A DNA stretch of 64,000 bases from JBMNGN01 sp050949865 (GTDB taxonomy: Bacteria > Bacillota > Syntrophomonadia > Syntrophomonadales > Syntrophomonadaceae): NCBI GenBank assembly GCA_050949865.1, contig JBMNGN010000003.1, positions 186,001-250,000 of the forward strand, given 5' to 3'. The notes under the pieces were generated by a model, which saw only the letters and a program-made list of their open reading frames with translations, did no database searches and was not told the origin of the DNA. The position numbers and the translations under genes were made by a program. Below are positions 1 through 8,413 of this stretch, one piece after another (position 1 is the first letter of the stretch; each line of letters begins with the position of its first letter).

Positions 1-2039
1 ATCAGGTTATTGTAACCGGGACGATCAAGAGTTTTCCCCGTTGCCTGGATCAAACCACCCGCTTCGTTGTGCAAACCGATGGCTTATATAACAGAGAACG
101 GTTGCTGGTAATCTGCGAATTTAAGGCTCGTCTGCACAAGGGAGAACAACTGGCGTTTCGTGGTTCAATCCAGCTTCCCCAAGAACCGGGAAATCCTGGA
201 GAGTTTGATTATCCTGCTTACCTGGCTTTAGATAAAATCCGTTGTATAGCCTATGTAGAAAACCCCGAAGATATTAGGATTATCAGTTCCTGCAGTATGG
301 TTCAAAACTTCGTCAACCGGTTTAGAGAAAGAGCCCAAAGGTTGTTATTGAGCAATCTTAAACAGGACACCGCAGCCATCTTAATGGGAATGGTGTTAGG
401 GGACAGGGATCAAATCGATCCAGAACAGTATTCAGTTTTTCAGAAGATCGGAACCGCACATTTATTTGCCATTTCCGGGCTGCATGTAGGATTCCTTTTA
501 TTGTTCTGGCTATGGATTACCAGCTTTTTGGGTTTTTCCAAAACTAGCGGATTTTATTCCAGTATTGCTGTATTATTGCTATATGGAAGTATAATTGGAT
601 GGCCGGTTTCGGTAGCTAGAGCTACTGCTATGGCTATTATTGGATTGATAGCATATTATACCGGCAGAAGAAACCATTTGCTCAACAGTTTGGGAATTGC
701 TGGTCTTATCATCCTGGTACTCGATCCCAACGCGCCTTTTAGGATTTCCTTCCAGCTATCATTCCTGGCAACCTGGGGGCTGATCTATATTTACCCGCGG
801 ATAAGAGGGAAAATTCCCAGTAAAAACCGCCTTTGGGATCTGGCTCTGGTGCCATTAGCCGCCCAGGCGGCAGTGCTTCCTTTAATGTCTTACCATTTCA
901 ATCTATTGTCCCCGGTTTCCCTATTGAGCAATATAATAAGCTCGTATCTGGCAGGAATTTCAGTAATCCTAGGGTTTGCGGCCCTTTTATTTAGTTTTTT
1001 GCCTGGCATAAGTGCCGTATTTCTAGTGCCAGCCGGTTTTATAATTGAAATAATACTAAAATCATCCAATGTCCTGGCTTATTTGCCTATGGCCTACACC
1101 TGGGTTGCTACCCCCAGCCTGCTCCTGGTGGTTTTGTATTATGGTGGCCTAATTATAGTGATTGAAAATATCAATAACTTCAGCAAAAAAGGAATTGTAA
1201 CCGGAGGGGTCATAATCGGGTTGTGCATAGCCGTTATATGCCTGCCAGCCTGGGTCTGGAACCGGGGCGTGATGGAAGTGGTGTTTATTGAAGTTGGACA
1301 GGGGGATTGCATCCTGGTTAAAACCCCTCAGGGCAAGTTTATTTTAGTAGATGGAGGTGGCAGCCAATTCTATGACGTAGGAACCAGGAAGGTTTTGCCC
1401 TACCTCAAGCATAGAGGGATACGCACCATTGATCTGGCTATAAACACCCATCCTGATATAGACCACCTGGGTGGTCTGGAAACCGTTATTGAGGGAGTAA
1501 AAGTAAGATATGTGGGAATTCCTTCCAGTCTCTATAGCTGTAGGGAATATACCAACTTTAAAGAAAAAGGGGAACGGTATGGAATTCCCTTGCTCCTCCT
1601 TAAGGGTGGGGACAGGCTGGACATAGAGGAGAAAGTAACCGTGCAGGTGCTGGATCATGGCTCACCTGCTCTTAGTGATTTCAATGACCAATCAATTGTA
1701 CTGTATCTTAAATACCGGGAATTCTCTGCGGTTTTATGCGGGGATCTTGGGACAGAAGGACTGCAACAACTCAGATTTACCCATTCCCAAACCCCGGTAA
1801 CGGTAGTCAAGGTACCTCACCATGGCAGCAGATCATCGCTGCTCCCGGAATTCTACGACCGGATTAAACCCGCCTATGCAGTTATTTCAGTGGGAAATAA
1901 TAATCGCTTTGGACACCCCCACCCGGAAGTAATAGATGAACTGGCTGACCGTAATATAACTACTTATAGGACCGATGTTCATGGTGCAGTTACGGTTTTA
2001 AGCGATGGATTCACCGTCAGGGTCAAGTCGTATCATTAG
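1..2039 (+). CDS. comEC: ComEC/Rec2 DNA uptake channel, 5' end outside window
   Basis: Membrane channel that carries single-stranded transforming DNA into the cytoplasm. The frame is open from base 3 with no stop, so the gene begins upstream of the window. The GTG at 69 is internal, because the residues before it read as a normal ComEC N-terminal domain. In order it has a soluble N-terminal region, a multi-helix competence domain with the FAISGLHVGF motif near base 470, and a C-terminal metallo-beta-lactamase-like domain with VGQGDCILV, NTHPDIDHLGGL and PHHGSRSS. At least 678 residues are present, against about 750-800 for the family. It lies just upstream of holA, as in other Firmicutes. Its stop directly abuts the stop of the convergent amidohydrolase gene. 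Confidence 0.93.
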   Translation, partial: QVIVTGTIKSFPRCLDQTTRFVVQTDGLYNRERLLVICEFKARLHKGEQLAFRGSIQLPQEPGNPGEFDYPAYLALDKIRCIAYVENPEDIRIISSCSMVQNFVNRFRERAQRLLLSNLKQDTAAILMGMVLGDRDQIDPEQYSVFQKIGTAHLFAISGLHVGFLLLFWLWITSFLGFSKTSGFYSSIAVLLLYGSIIGWPVSVARATAMAIIGLIAYYTGRRNHLLNSLGIAGLIILVLDPNAPFRISFQLSFLATWGLIYIYPRIRGKIPSKNRLWDLALVPLAAQAAVLPLMSYHFNLLSPVSLLSNIISSYLAGISVILGFAALLFSFLPGISAVFLVPAGFIIEIILKSSNVLAYLPMAYTWVATPSLLLVVLYYGGLIIVIENINNFSKKGIVTGGVIIGLCIAVICLPAWVWNRGVMEVVFIEVGQGDCILVKTPQGKFILVDGGGSQFYDVGTRKVLPYLKHRGIRTIDLAINTHPDIDHLGGLETVIEGVKVRYVGIPSSLYSCREYTNFKEKGERYGIPLLLLKGGDRLDIEEKVTVQVLDHGSPALSDFNDQSIVLYLKYREFSAVLCGDLGTEGLQQLRFTHSQTPVTVVKVPHHGSRSSLLPEFYDRIKPAYAVISVGNNNRFGHPHPEVIDELADRNITTYRTDVHGAVTVLSDGFTVRVKSYH

Positions 2040-3365
2040 CTATATGCCAGTTTGCTTGCGGATTCTGGCCAGGGATTTGTCAACCCCGCTCTTAATCTCG
2101 TCAGGGTTGATATTTAGAAAGCAGCCGTTTAACATCAACAGGGTTCCATCTACAATAGTGGCATAAACATCGCTGGCCTGAGCCTGGTATACCAGATGAG
2201 AGTAAGCTGATGCGGCGCCCATAGGCCAGGTATGCCAGTTATCCAGATCTATTACCACCACATCTGCTTTTTTCCCCACCTCTAAACTGCCTATCTCATC
2301 ATTTAAACCCATTGCATAAGCCCCTGAGACAGTAGCCATTTCAAAGACCTTTTCTGCCGGCATGGCTTTTGGCCCGTTAAACGGTTTGTGGATTAAGCTG
2401 GCCAGGCGCATTTCATTAAACATGCTGAGATTATTGTTGCAGGGAGGGCCGTCTGACCCGAGGGATACCCGGGTACCGGTTTTTAACAGCCCAGGTATGT
2501 CTGCGATCCCGGAAGCCAGTTTCAGGTTAGAACCTGGACAATGTACCACATTGGTTTTGGTTGTAGCCAGGATCTTCTTTTCTTCATCGCTGATGTGAAT
2601 GCAATGAGCCAGAATTAAATTACTGTTGCACAATCCGAGGGAGTTCAGGTATGAAACATTGCCGGTTCCGTATGCTTCCCTAACCTGTCTTACCTCATGC
2701 AGGTTTTCTGAAGCGTGGGTATGAATCGGTATTGAATGTCGCTTAGATACCGCCTGAACCGTTTCCAGCAGTTCAGTTGTACATGATAGTGCGAAACGCG
2801 GGCACAACGCATAATGTATTCGGCCGTTGGCCTTTCCATTCCATTTGTTATATAGATCGAGGCTTTCTTCAACCGCCGAGTTGGTGGAATCCAGAGGCAA
2901 ACCTTCCTGGTGATCTCCCTTATCCATCAGGCATTTCCCCCCCAGGTATCTAATACCTATACGGTTGACGGCCTCGAAAACCGAATTGGTATGGCGTACG
3001 GTAGCCATGTCAATTATGGCTGTGGTACCTCCCCGCAATAGTTCCATACAGCCCAGGAGTGAAGAAAAATACAAGGATTCTTCATCATGTGCTCCTTCCA
3101 AGGGCCAGATTCGGTATTTTAACCAATCCAACAGCTCAAGATCATCAGCCAAACCCCTAAAAAGGGTCTGGCAGAGATGGACATGGGTTTGAATCAGGCC
3201 AGGAATAACCAGTTTATCGGCCGCATTAATGATTGTTTCGGCAGGTTTATCAATAACCGGTTTAATTTCGGCTATTCTATGGTTCTCAATCAACAAATCG
3301 CCTTTGATTATTTGACGTTCAGGGTTCATGGTCACCAGGGTACCGTTCTTTATCAGTATTGACAT
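2040..3365 (-). CDS. Amidohydrolase of the MtaD/SAH deaminase (ATZ/TRZ) family
   Basis: Metal-dependent cytosolic deaminase or hydrolase. The family converts 5'-methylthioadenosine, S-adenosylhomocysteine or related aminopurines. Visible metal and catalytic signatures are THVHLCQ near residue 60, IHTHASE near 215, LAHCIHIS near 253 and SLGSDGPPCNNN near 302. At 441 residues it has the normal family length. The ATG start is preceded by AAAGGA. It is an isolated leftward gene between comEC and a divergent MATE gene, so context gives no substrate. Closest by motif to MtaD/SAH deaminase, but a guanine- or chloro-triazine-type substrate cannot be excluded. Confidence 0.85.
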   Translation of the reverse strand: MSILIKNGTLVTMNPERQIIKGDLLIENHRIAEIKPVIDKPAETIINAADKLVIPGLIQTHVHLCQTLFRGLADDLELLDWLKYRIWPLEGAHDEESLYFSSLLGCMELLRGGTTAIIDMATVRHTNSVFEAVNRIGIRYLGGKCLMDKGDHQEGLPLDSTNSAVEESLDLYNKWNGKANGRIHYALCPRFALSCTTELLETVQAVSKRHSIPIHTHASENLHEVRQVREAYGTGNVSYLNSLGLCNSNLILAHCIHISDEEKKILATTKTNVVHCPGSNLKLASGIADIPGLLKTGTRVSLGSDGPPCNNNLSMFNEMRLASLIHKPFNGPKAMPAEKVFEMATVSGAYAMGLNDEIGSLEVGKKADVVVIDLDNWHTWPMGAASAYSHLVYQAQASDVYATIVDGTLLMLNGCFLNINPDEIKSGVDKSLARIRKQTGI

Positions 3366-3483
3366 ATTGATGTTCCTTTCAACCGGTTTAGCTCTCCTAA
3401 AAGGATTGAATTTATCTATTCAAAGATTAAAGCATAATATTATGGTTCCATTACTCATAGTTTTTGATGTGGAGGCGGTTTAG

Positions 3484-4908
3484 ATCAAAAACAATTTATT
3501 GGAACAGAATGTCGGGTACTTACTGCTAAAGCTCTCATTTCCCGCGGTATGCGGGATGCTCATCCATTCAGGCTTTAGCTTGATAGACACCTATTATGTT
3601 GCCCGTCTCGGGCCAAAGCCAATGGCAGCTCTAACCTTGTGCATACCTGTTCTTATCCTTATATCATCCATAGCGTCTTCTACCGGTACCGGGTTAACTT
3701 CTTTAATAGCCAGAACCCTAGGGAGCGGGGATGCAAAATCTGCTGATAATGTGGCCTGGCATGGGTTAGCAATGAGCATCGTATGTGGGGTACTTACTCT
3801 GATCATCGGCAATAGCATCTGCAATGAACTCTTGCTTTTATTTGGGAGTACCCCGGAAACATTTAAACTGAGCAAAGATTATTTACATATCGTATTCTGG
3901 GGTAGTACATTTTTGTTTATCCCTGTCTGTATGAGTAGTATTATCCAAGGTGAGGGAAATATCCTTTTTCCGATGGTGGCCTCTTTAGTAGGTATGGGGA
4001 TTAATGTGGCTTTAGACCCGGTTCTTATTTTCGGTTTTGGGCCGATAAGACCTCTGGGTTTAAATGGTGCAGCAATGGCAACTGTTTTATCCCAGGTAAT
4101 CAGTGGGGTTCTAATCGGAGGTTATGTAGCTAAAAAACAGGGAATGCTCACTTGGTCATTGCGCAATTATAGACCCAGTATGAAAGTAATCTGGGGTATT
4201 TACCGAGTGGGATTGCCGGCTATGGCTATGGATATTGCGGGTATTATCATTATGGTTTATCTAAACCAACTGTTGGCTTCATTTGGTTATACCGCAATCG
4301 CAGTTTTAGGCATTTTCCTCCGGATTCGTTCATTGGTTTACATGCCGGTCTTTGGTCTGGCTCAAGGGACAATGCCCATCGCTTCGTTTGCTTATGGGGC
4401 CGGCATCAACGAACGGGTAAAAGAAACTTTAGTTAAAGCCTCAGTAATATCCTTCCTCATGGTGGGCATTGGATGGGCCATTGTTCAAGCTCAGCCAGCC
4501 TGGATTTTTGGGAAGTTCTCTCCTGACCCTGAAGTTGTTGCGATGGGTGCTACCTGTATCTGGTTGTCTACCCTTTTCTTGCCGTTAATGGGCCCCCTGG
4601 CAATTCTATATACGGTTTTGCAGTCCATAGGAAAGGGTTTTACTGCCATGTGGCTGTCTTTGCTTAGGCAACTCGGTTTTTTCTTGCCCTTGCTCTTAGT
4701 TTTGCCTGATTATTTTGGACTAAACGGGGTATGGGTGGCGTTTTCCCTGTCTGAGCTAATGTCTGTATTCTTGGCCTTTGGGTTTATGATAAATACCTGG
4801 AGAGGCCTGGACAGCAGGGGAAAGGTGTCAATAGTAATTAGGCTGAACCCTCCTTACCTTTTTAAAAGGCTATCAGCATGGATGAAATGGAATCAGGGGC
4901 TTTTTTAA
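3484..4908 (+). CDS. MATE family efflux transporter, apparent AUC start
   Basis: Twelve-helix multi-antimicrobial extrusion protein, using Na+ or H+ to export drugs or metabolites across the membrane. The N-terminal run LLKLSFPAVCGMLIHSGFSLI and the inner GPLAILYTVLQSIGKG segment are typical MATE features. The start is odd. A clear GGAGG lies at 3471-3475, and the only codon at proper spacing (8 bases) is ATC at 3484, giving IKNNLLEQNVGYLLLK, which matches the usual MATE opening (a Lys/Asn-rich start, then Leu, then Gly-x-Leu-Leu). The first conventional alternative, TTG at 3499, is 23 bases from the ribosome site. An in-frame TAG at 3481 bars any earlier start. Family is certain; the start is inference. 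Confidence 0.88.
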   Translation: MKNNLLEQNVGYLLLKLSFPAVCGMLIHSGFSLIDTYYVARLGPKPMAALTLCIPVLILISSIASSTGTGLTSLIARTLGSGDAKSADNVAWHGLAMSIVCGVLTLIIGNSICNELLLLFGSTPETFKLSKDYLHIVFWGSTFLFIPVCMSSIIQGEGNILFPMVASLVGMGINVALDPVLIFGFGPIRPLGLNGAAMATVLSQVISGVLIGGYVAKKQGMLTWSLRNYRPSMKVIWGIYRVGLPAMAMDIAGIIIMVYLNQLLASFGYTAIAVLGIFLRIRSLVYMPVFGLAQGTMPIASFAYGAGINERVKETLVKASVISFLMVGIGWAIVQAQPAWIFGKFSPDPEVVAMGATCIWLSTLFLPLMGPLAILYTVLQSIGKGFTAMWLSLLRQLGFFLPLLLVLPDYFGLNGVWVAFSLSELMSVFLAFGFMINTWRGLDSRGKVSIVIRLNPPYLFKRLSAWMKWNQGLF

Positions 4909-5092
4909 AATTATTGCTGTAGATTTACCCGGTGTTCTTTTGTATCTCCCAGCTTAGGTAAGGCCTCTTTTTGTAGGTCACCTTACCATCATTTAATAAT
5001 GCCTTTCCCGTAAGCAGTTGGGATTATAGGGGCCAAATAAATGTTATAATATACATGTATTGAATTCCAGAAAGAAAGAAGAGAGGATTAAT

Positions 5093-5512
5093 ATGTCTGG
5101 TGTGTATGATTTTGGACCAAACGAAACAATTCTATCCACCCTGGGAATCGAGATAATCGAATATGGCCGGGAAAAGGTAGTTGCAACTATGCAGGTTCTT
5201 CCAAGGACTCATCAGCCCCATGGTATTATGCATGGCGGGGTTTCTTTAGTCCTGGCAGAAACCGTTGCTTCGGCCGGCAGCTATATATTTATCGACCAGG
5301 ATAAGGAGGTTCCAGTAGGCCTGGAAATTAACGCCAACCATATCCGGAGCAAAAGCAAAGGTGTGTTGAAGGCTATTGGAATACCGGTCCATGTTGGAAA
5401 ACGGACTATCGTCTGGGATATACGGATTTACGATGAAGAGGAAAGATTAATCTGTATATCCCGCTGTACTATTGCAGTAGTAAGCAAGGAGTATTACAAC
5501 CGGTTGAGTTAA
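5093..5512 (+). CDS. Hotdog-fold acyl-CoA thioesterase (PaaI/MenI-like)
   Basis: Small cytosolic thioesterase of 139 residues that probably hydrolyses an acyl- or aryl-CoA. The hotdog motif HGIMHGGVSLVLAETVAS (residues about 43-60) contains the HGG turn and the catalytic Glu of the PaaI/YbgC-like group. Conserved NANHIRSKSKG follows. The ATG at 5093 is chosen because GAGAGG precedes it at 5080-5086; an upstream in-frame TTG at 5060 has no ribosome site. A TATAAT hexamer at 5045-5050 could be its -10 box. The substrate is unknown. A dihydroxynaphthoyl-CoA hydrolase role is possible but has no support from neighbours. Confidence 0.8.
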   Translation: MSGVYDFGPNETILSTLGIEIIEYGREKVVATMQVLPRTHQPHGIMHGGVSLVLAETVASAGSYIFIDQDKEVPVGLEINANHIRSKSKGVLKAIGIPVHVGKRTIVWDIRIYDEEERLICISRCTIAVVSKEYYNRLS

Positions 5513-5637
5513 ATCAGGCCCTAGGCTATGTTCGCCTTAATAACCCTGTGTAGATAAATCAGGCCGGTTTAGTTATTATTAAGAAAAAACTATTCTAATA
5601 CCCTGTTGGTTAAAACAGCATTATTAAGGAGTATCTT

Positions 5638-6636
5638 ATGCCGAGGATTTATTATATATGGGGTGAGGAACAGTACCTGGTAGATGAAGAGATCAACCTA
5701 ATTGCTGATAAAATTGAGAATTCCTGGGGGGAAACCCCTGAAGTCATCTATCTGGACGGGGATGAACTTACTCCAGCTCAATTAAGGGAACAACTGGAAT
5801 TTAGTTCCCTGTTTTTTCATCACAGGTTGGTAGTAATAAAAAGACCGTTATGGATAGAAAAGATTAAAGTCAATCAGCATATTTACCAGGTCATTGATGA
5901 TTATTGCAGCCGGGATAATGAAGGGCAAACCCTGGTAATTACTGCAGTAAAACCGAACAACTCCAATCCTATTGTTAAATTATTGGGGAAAAAAGCAGTT
6001 ACCATAGGTTGCAAGAAACCGGATTCCAGATACCTGGGAAAATGGTTAAACGAACAGGCCTCGCTGGTAAATTGTAGATTAACCCGTGAAGCACTAGGGC
6101 TATTAATTAAAAGCGGGCAGGATCTATACTACCTGCAAAACCTGATGGAAAAATTATCCCTGATGATTGAAGGAACCGTATTAGACAAGGAAGATGTTGA
6201 GCAAGAATTAGACGTCAACCAAGAGGTAAAAGTTTTTAAATTGACCGATGCTTTGTTAATCAGGGATCCCGAAGCTGCTCTCCAATCACTTAATCAGCTG
6301 ATGTTGCAGGGTGAGCATCCGGTCTATATATTATTCATGATGGTTAGGGAGTTCTTTAACCTGGGCAAAGTAAAGGGTTTTTATGAAGCCGGGTTAAAGA
6401 GCCAGGAGATTGCTGAAGCTACCGGTCTTCAGGAATTTAGAGTAAAAAAACTCCTAAGCTATCAAACCCGGTTTACTTGGACGGAACTGCGCCACCTTTT
6501 CCAGGGTTTTCTTGAGACTGATATCAGGTTCAAGTCCAGTGGGCAGGATGAAAAGACAGTCTTAGAAACCTTAATCATAGAAACATGCACAAAAAAACAA
6601 AACCTGCCGAACGACAGGCCTATGTTTACTGATTAA
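5638..6636 (+). CDS. holA: DNA polymerase III delta subunit
   Basis: Delta subunit of the clamp loader, which opens the sliding clamp during replication. The 332-residue length is normal. It begins MPRIYYIWGEEQYLVDEE, the characteristic delta N-terminus, and contains the KLTDALLIRDPEAAL and HPVYILFMMVREF blocks of the helical lid and collar domains. TTAAGGAG precedes the ATG by 7 bases. It follows comEC after the inserted genes and is convergent with rpsT; the last 11 bases of the two genes overlap. This comEC-holA-rpsT order is standard in Firmicutes. Confidence 0.95.
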   Translation: MPRIYYIWGEEQYLVDEEINLIADKIENSWGETPEVIYLDGDELTPAQLREQLEFSSLFFHHRLVVIKRPLWIEKIKVNQHIYQVIDDYCSRDNEGQTLVITAVKPNNSNPIVKLLGKKAVTIGCKKPDSRYLGKWLNEQASLVNCRLTREALGLLIKSGQDLYYLQNLMEKLSLMIEGTVLDKEDVEQELDVNQEVKVFKLTDALLIRDPEAALQSLNQLMLQGEHPVYILFMMVREFFNLGKVKGFYEAGLKSQEIAEATGLQEFRVKKLLSYQTRFTWTELRHLFQGFLETDIRFKSSGQDEKTVLETLIIETCTKKQNLPNDRPMFTD

Positions 6637-6892
6637 TGCTATTGAATTGCTTGGTTAGTTTGGATTTTTTCCGGTCTGCGGTGTTCCGATGCAAAATGCC
6701 TTTGTTTACACCTTTGTCAATCAACGAGGTTACTAGCAATAATTCCTTCCTGGCATTTTCAACATTATTTTCTTTAATCGAGTTTAAGTATTTTCTGATC
6801 GCGGTTTTTAAGCGGCTCTTTTGCATGTTATTCCTTAAACGGTTTTGCTCTGCCCGTCTTGCTCTTTTTGCCGGGGTTTTGCTTTTTGCCAC
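6626..6892 (-). CDS. rpsT: 30S ribosomal protein S20
   Basis: Basic 88-residue ribosomal protein that binds 16S rRNA early in 30S assembly. It begins MAKSKTPAKRARRAEQNRLR and is rich in Lys and Arg throughout, with the family pattern of long helices. The start is GTG, preceded by a near-perfect AAAGGAGGTG six bases upstream. A good vegetative promoter lies at 6923-6951. It is transcribed opposite to its neighbours, as is usual for rpsT next to holA. Confidence 0.97.
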   Translation of the reverse strand: MAKSKTPAKRARRAEQNRLRNNMQKSRLKTAIRKYLNSIKENNVENARKELLLVTSLIDKGVNKGILHRNTADRKKSKLTKQFNSINQ

Positions 6893-6922
6893 GCTTTCAC
6901 CTCCTTTTTAGCTGACAGAACT

Positions 6923-6951
6923 AATATAGCATTATAAACCTTGAATTGCAA
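6923..6951 (-). promoter_or_regulatory. Sigma-A type promoter of rpsT
   Basis: On the minus strand TTGCAA (6951-6946) and TATATT (6928-6923) are separated by exactly 17 bases. They lie about 30 bases before the rpsT start codon. A second TATAAT sits between them but at the wrong spacing for this -35. Confidence 0.6.
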
Positions 6952-6957
6952 GAAGAG

Positions 6958-6984
6958 GATATTATTTTTAATAAACCATATACT
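6958..6984 (+). promoter_or_regulatory. Possible sporulation (sigma-E like) promoter of spoIIP
   Basis: GATATT at 6958-6963 and CATATACT at 6977-6984 are 13 bases apart. They resemble the ATATT and CATA..T elements of mother-cell sigma-E promoters, and lie about 78 bases before the spoIIP start. The assignment rests on partial consensus matches and on the known sporulation control of spoIIP. Confidence 0.35.
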
Positions 6985-7061
6985 AAGAATGGGTTAGGCA
7001 AGGTTCTATTTGCCTCCTGTTGACCATAAACTGGTTAAAACTGCTTAATGAGGTGGACAGG

Positions 7062-8090
7062 ATGCAGAAAAAGAGCTTTGTTGCCCTATTGAAGAATATT
7101 TTCTTGATTCAAGTCTTTATTGTTATCCTGGTAGCAGGGGTTAATATAGATGTTAACCAGAGACTCATTCAGAATATCTATAAACCGGGCTTTAATTCGC
7201 CGATTATTAATATAAATGAACAGATGGCCGTCAAGATGTTTAAATCGGTAAATGTCGGTCTAAAGGATAGAGAATTAGGCCTTTATTCTTCCTTATCCGA
7301 TTTAGCAAACCAGCTTCCGAAAAATCTTGTGTTTTGTACCTTGCAGGCCCTGGCGTTTGGAGATGCCGAACGGCTCCAACCGGAGCCGGAGGTTGATGCT
7401 AGTAAAGATATAGGCCTGCCCGCTATAAGCATGGAACCTGTGCAAAATAGTTCAAGAGCTGATTATCAGACCATATTTAAAGATGGTATGGTAGTTTTCT
7501 ATTGCACTCATAACGCGGAATCCTACATTCCCGATTCGGGCAAACCGCGTTTGGATGGTGAAAAGGGGCTTATAAACCAGGTTGCCCTGAACATAACTAA
7601 CTACTTAAAAAGCGAAGGTTTAAATGCAGTGTTTATCGATAAGATTCACGACTACCCTGATTACCAGGCAAGTTACACCAATTCACGAAAAACCGTACAG
7701 GAAGTCCTGGAATCAGGGAAGAAAGTCTTGGCTCTTTTTGATATCCATAGGGATAGTATTCCGGGGCTGACCAATGCTCCTAAAGTCCGGATAGGGGGCC
7801 GGGAAAGCGCCCAAATATTAATTATAGTCGGGACAGATGAAAGAAAACCGCATAGCCATTGGAGGGACAATCTTGAGTTTGCTGAAAGACTGTATAACCA
7901 GGGTGAGTTAATGTACCCCGGATTAATTAGGGGAGTTAGGACCAAAGCCGGGACTTATAACCAGGAGTATCATGATCATTCATTATTGATTGAAATCGGG
8001 ACGGATTATAATTCATTTTCCGAAGCCAAATATGCCGGTGAACTATTCGCCGATATAGTTATAGAGGTATTAAGGGAGGAAATGGAGTGA
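7062..8090 (+). CDS. spoIIP: Stage II sporulation protein P, cell-wall hydrolase
   Basis: Membrane-anchored amidase/endopeptidase that, with SpoIID and SpoIIM, degrades septal peptidoglycan so the mother cell can engulf the forespore. An N-terminal signal anchor (residues about 8-32) is followed by an extracytoplasmic domain with the family landmarks FYCTHNAESYIP, LFDIHRDSIPG and LLIEIGTDYNS. The ATG at 7062 is chosen because GAGGTGG ends five bases before it; an in-frame TTG at 7020 lacks a site. It gives 342 residues, normal for the family. Its stop overlaps the start of the next small gene by four bases. Confidence 0.93.
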   Translation: MQKKSFVALLKNIFLIQVFIVILVAGVNIDVNQRLIQNIYKPGFNSPIININEQMAVKMFKSVNVGLKDRELGLYSSLSDLANQLPKNLVFCTLQALAFGDAERLQPEPEVDASKDIGLPAISMEPVQNSSRADYQTIFKDGMVVFYCTHNAESYIPDSGKPRLDGEKGLINQVALNITNYLKSEGLNAVFIDKIHDYPDYQASYTNSRKTVQEVLESGKKVLALFDIHRDSIPGLTNAPKVRIGGRESAQILIIVGTDERKPHSHWRDNLEFAERLYNQGELMYPGLIRGVRTKAGTYNQEYHDHSLLIEIGTDYNSFSEAKYAGELFADIVIEVLREEME

Positions 8091-8287
8091 GTTTTATCAT
8101 CAGGGTCAGCTTAATTGCCTTGCTGATAATTATGGTTATTGCTGGCCTTAATACCAGCAATCAAGCACTGAATCAACTTACTTTAAGCAATAAAGGACCG
8201 GTGATCGGGGTAGGTTGGGATGATGACCGACCGGTTCTTTGTCTTTTAGGGGAAAAGTACCGGCTTAGCCTAGATAAAATCAAATAA
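8087..8287 (+). CDS. Small anchored protein of unknown function
   Basis: A 66-residue protein that I do not recognise. It starts with GTG overlapping the spoIIP stop (GTGA), which implies translational coupling. It has one hydrophobic N-terminal segment (residues 2-20) and then a short polar tail containing GVGWDDDRPVLCLLGEKY. The arrangement suggests a membrane-anchored partner expressed with SpoIIP during sporulation. That role is inferred from position only. Confidence 0.6.
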   Translation: MSFIIRVSLIALLIIMVIAGLNTSNQALNQLTLSNKGPVIGVGWDDDRPVLCLLGEKYRLSLDKIK

Positions 8288-8351
8288 CATACTATATACT
8301 TTAACCAATTGAAGGGTGCAATTGATATAAAAAATTATTTTCTTGTATACG

Positions 8352-8381
8352 TTGCCCTCTAATAGAATTATATTTGATAAT
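8352..8381 (+). promoter_or_regulatory. Possible promoter before murJ
   Basis: TTGCCC at 8352-8357 and GATAAT at 8376-8381 are separated by 18 bases, 33 bases before the murJ TTG start. The match is partial and the flanks are very AT-rich, so other hexamer pairs can also be drawn here. Confidence 0.3.
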
Positions 8382-8413
8382 ATGAATGTATTCGTCTGTG
8401 GAGTTGAACAGGT

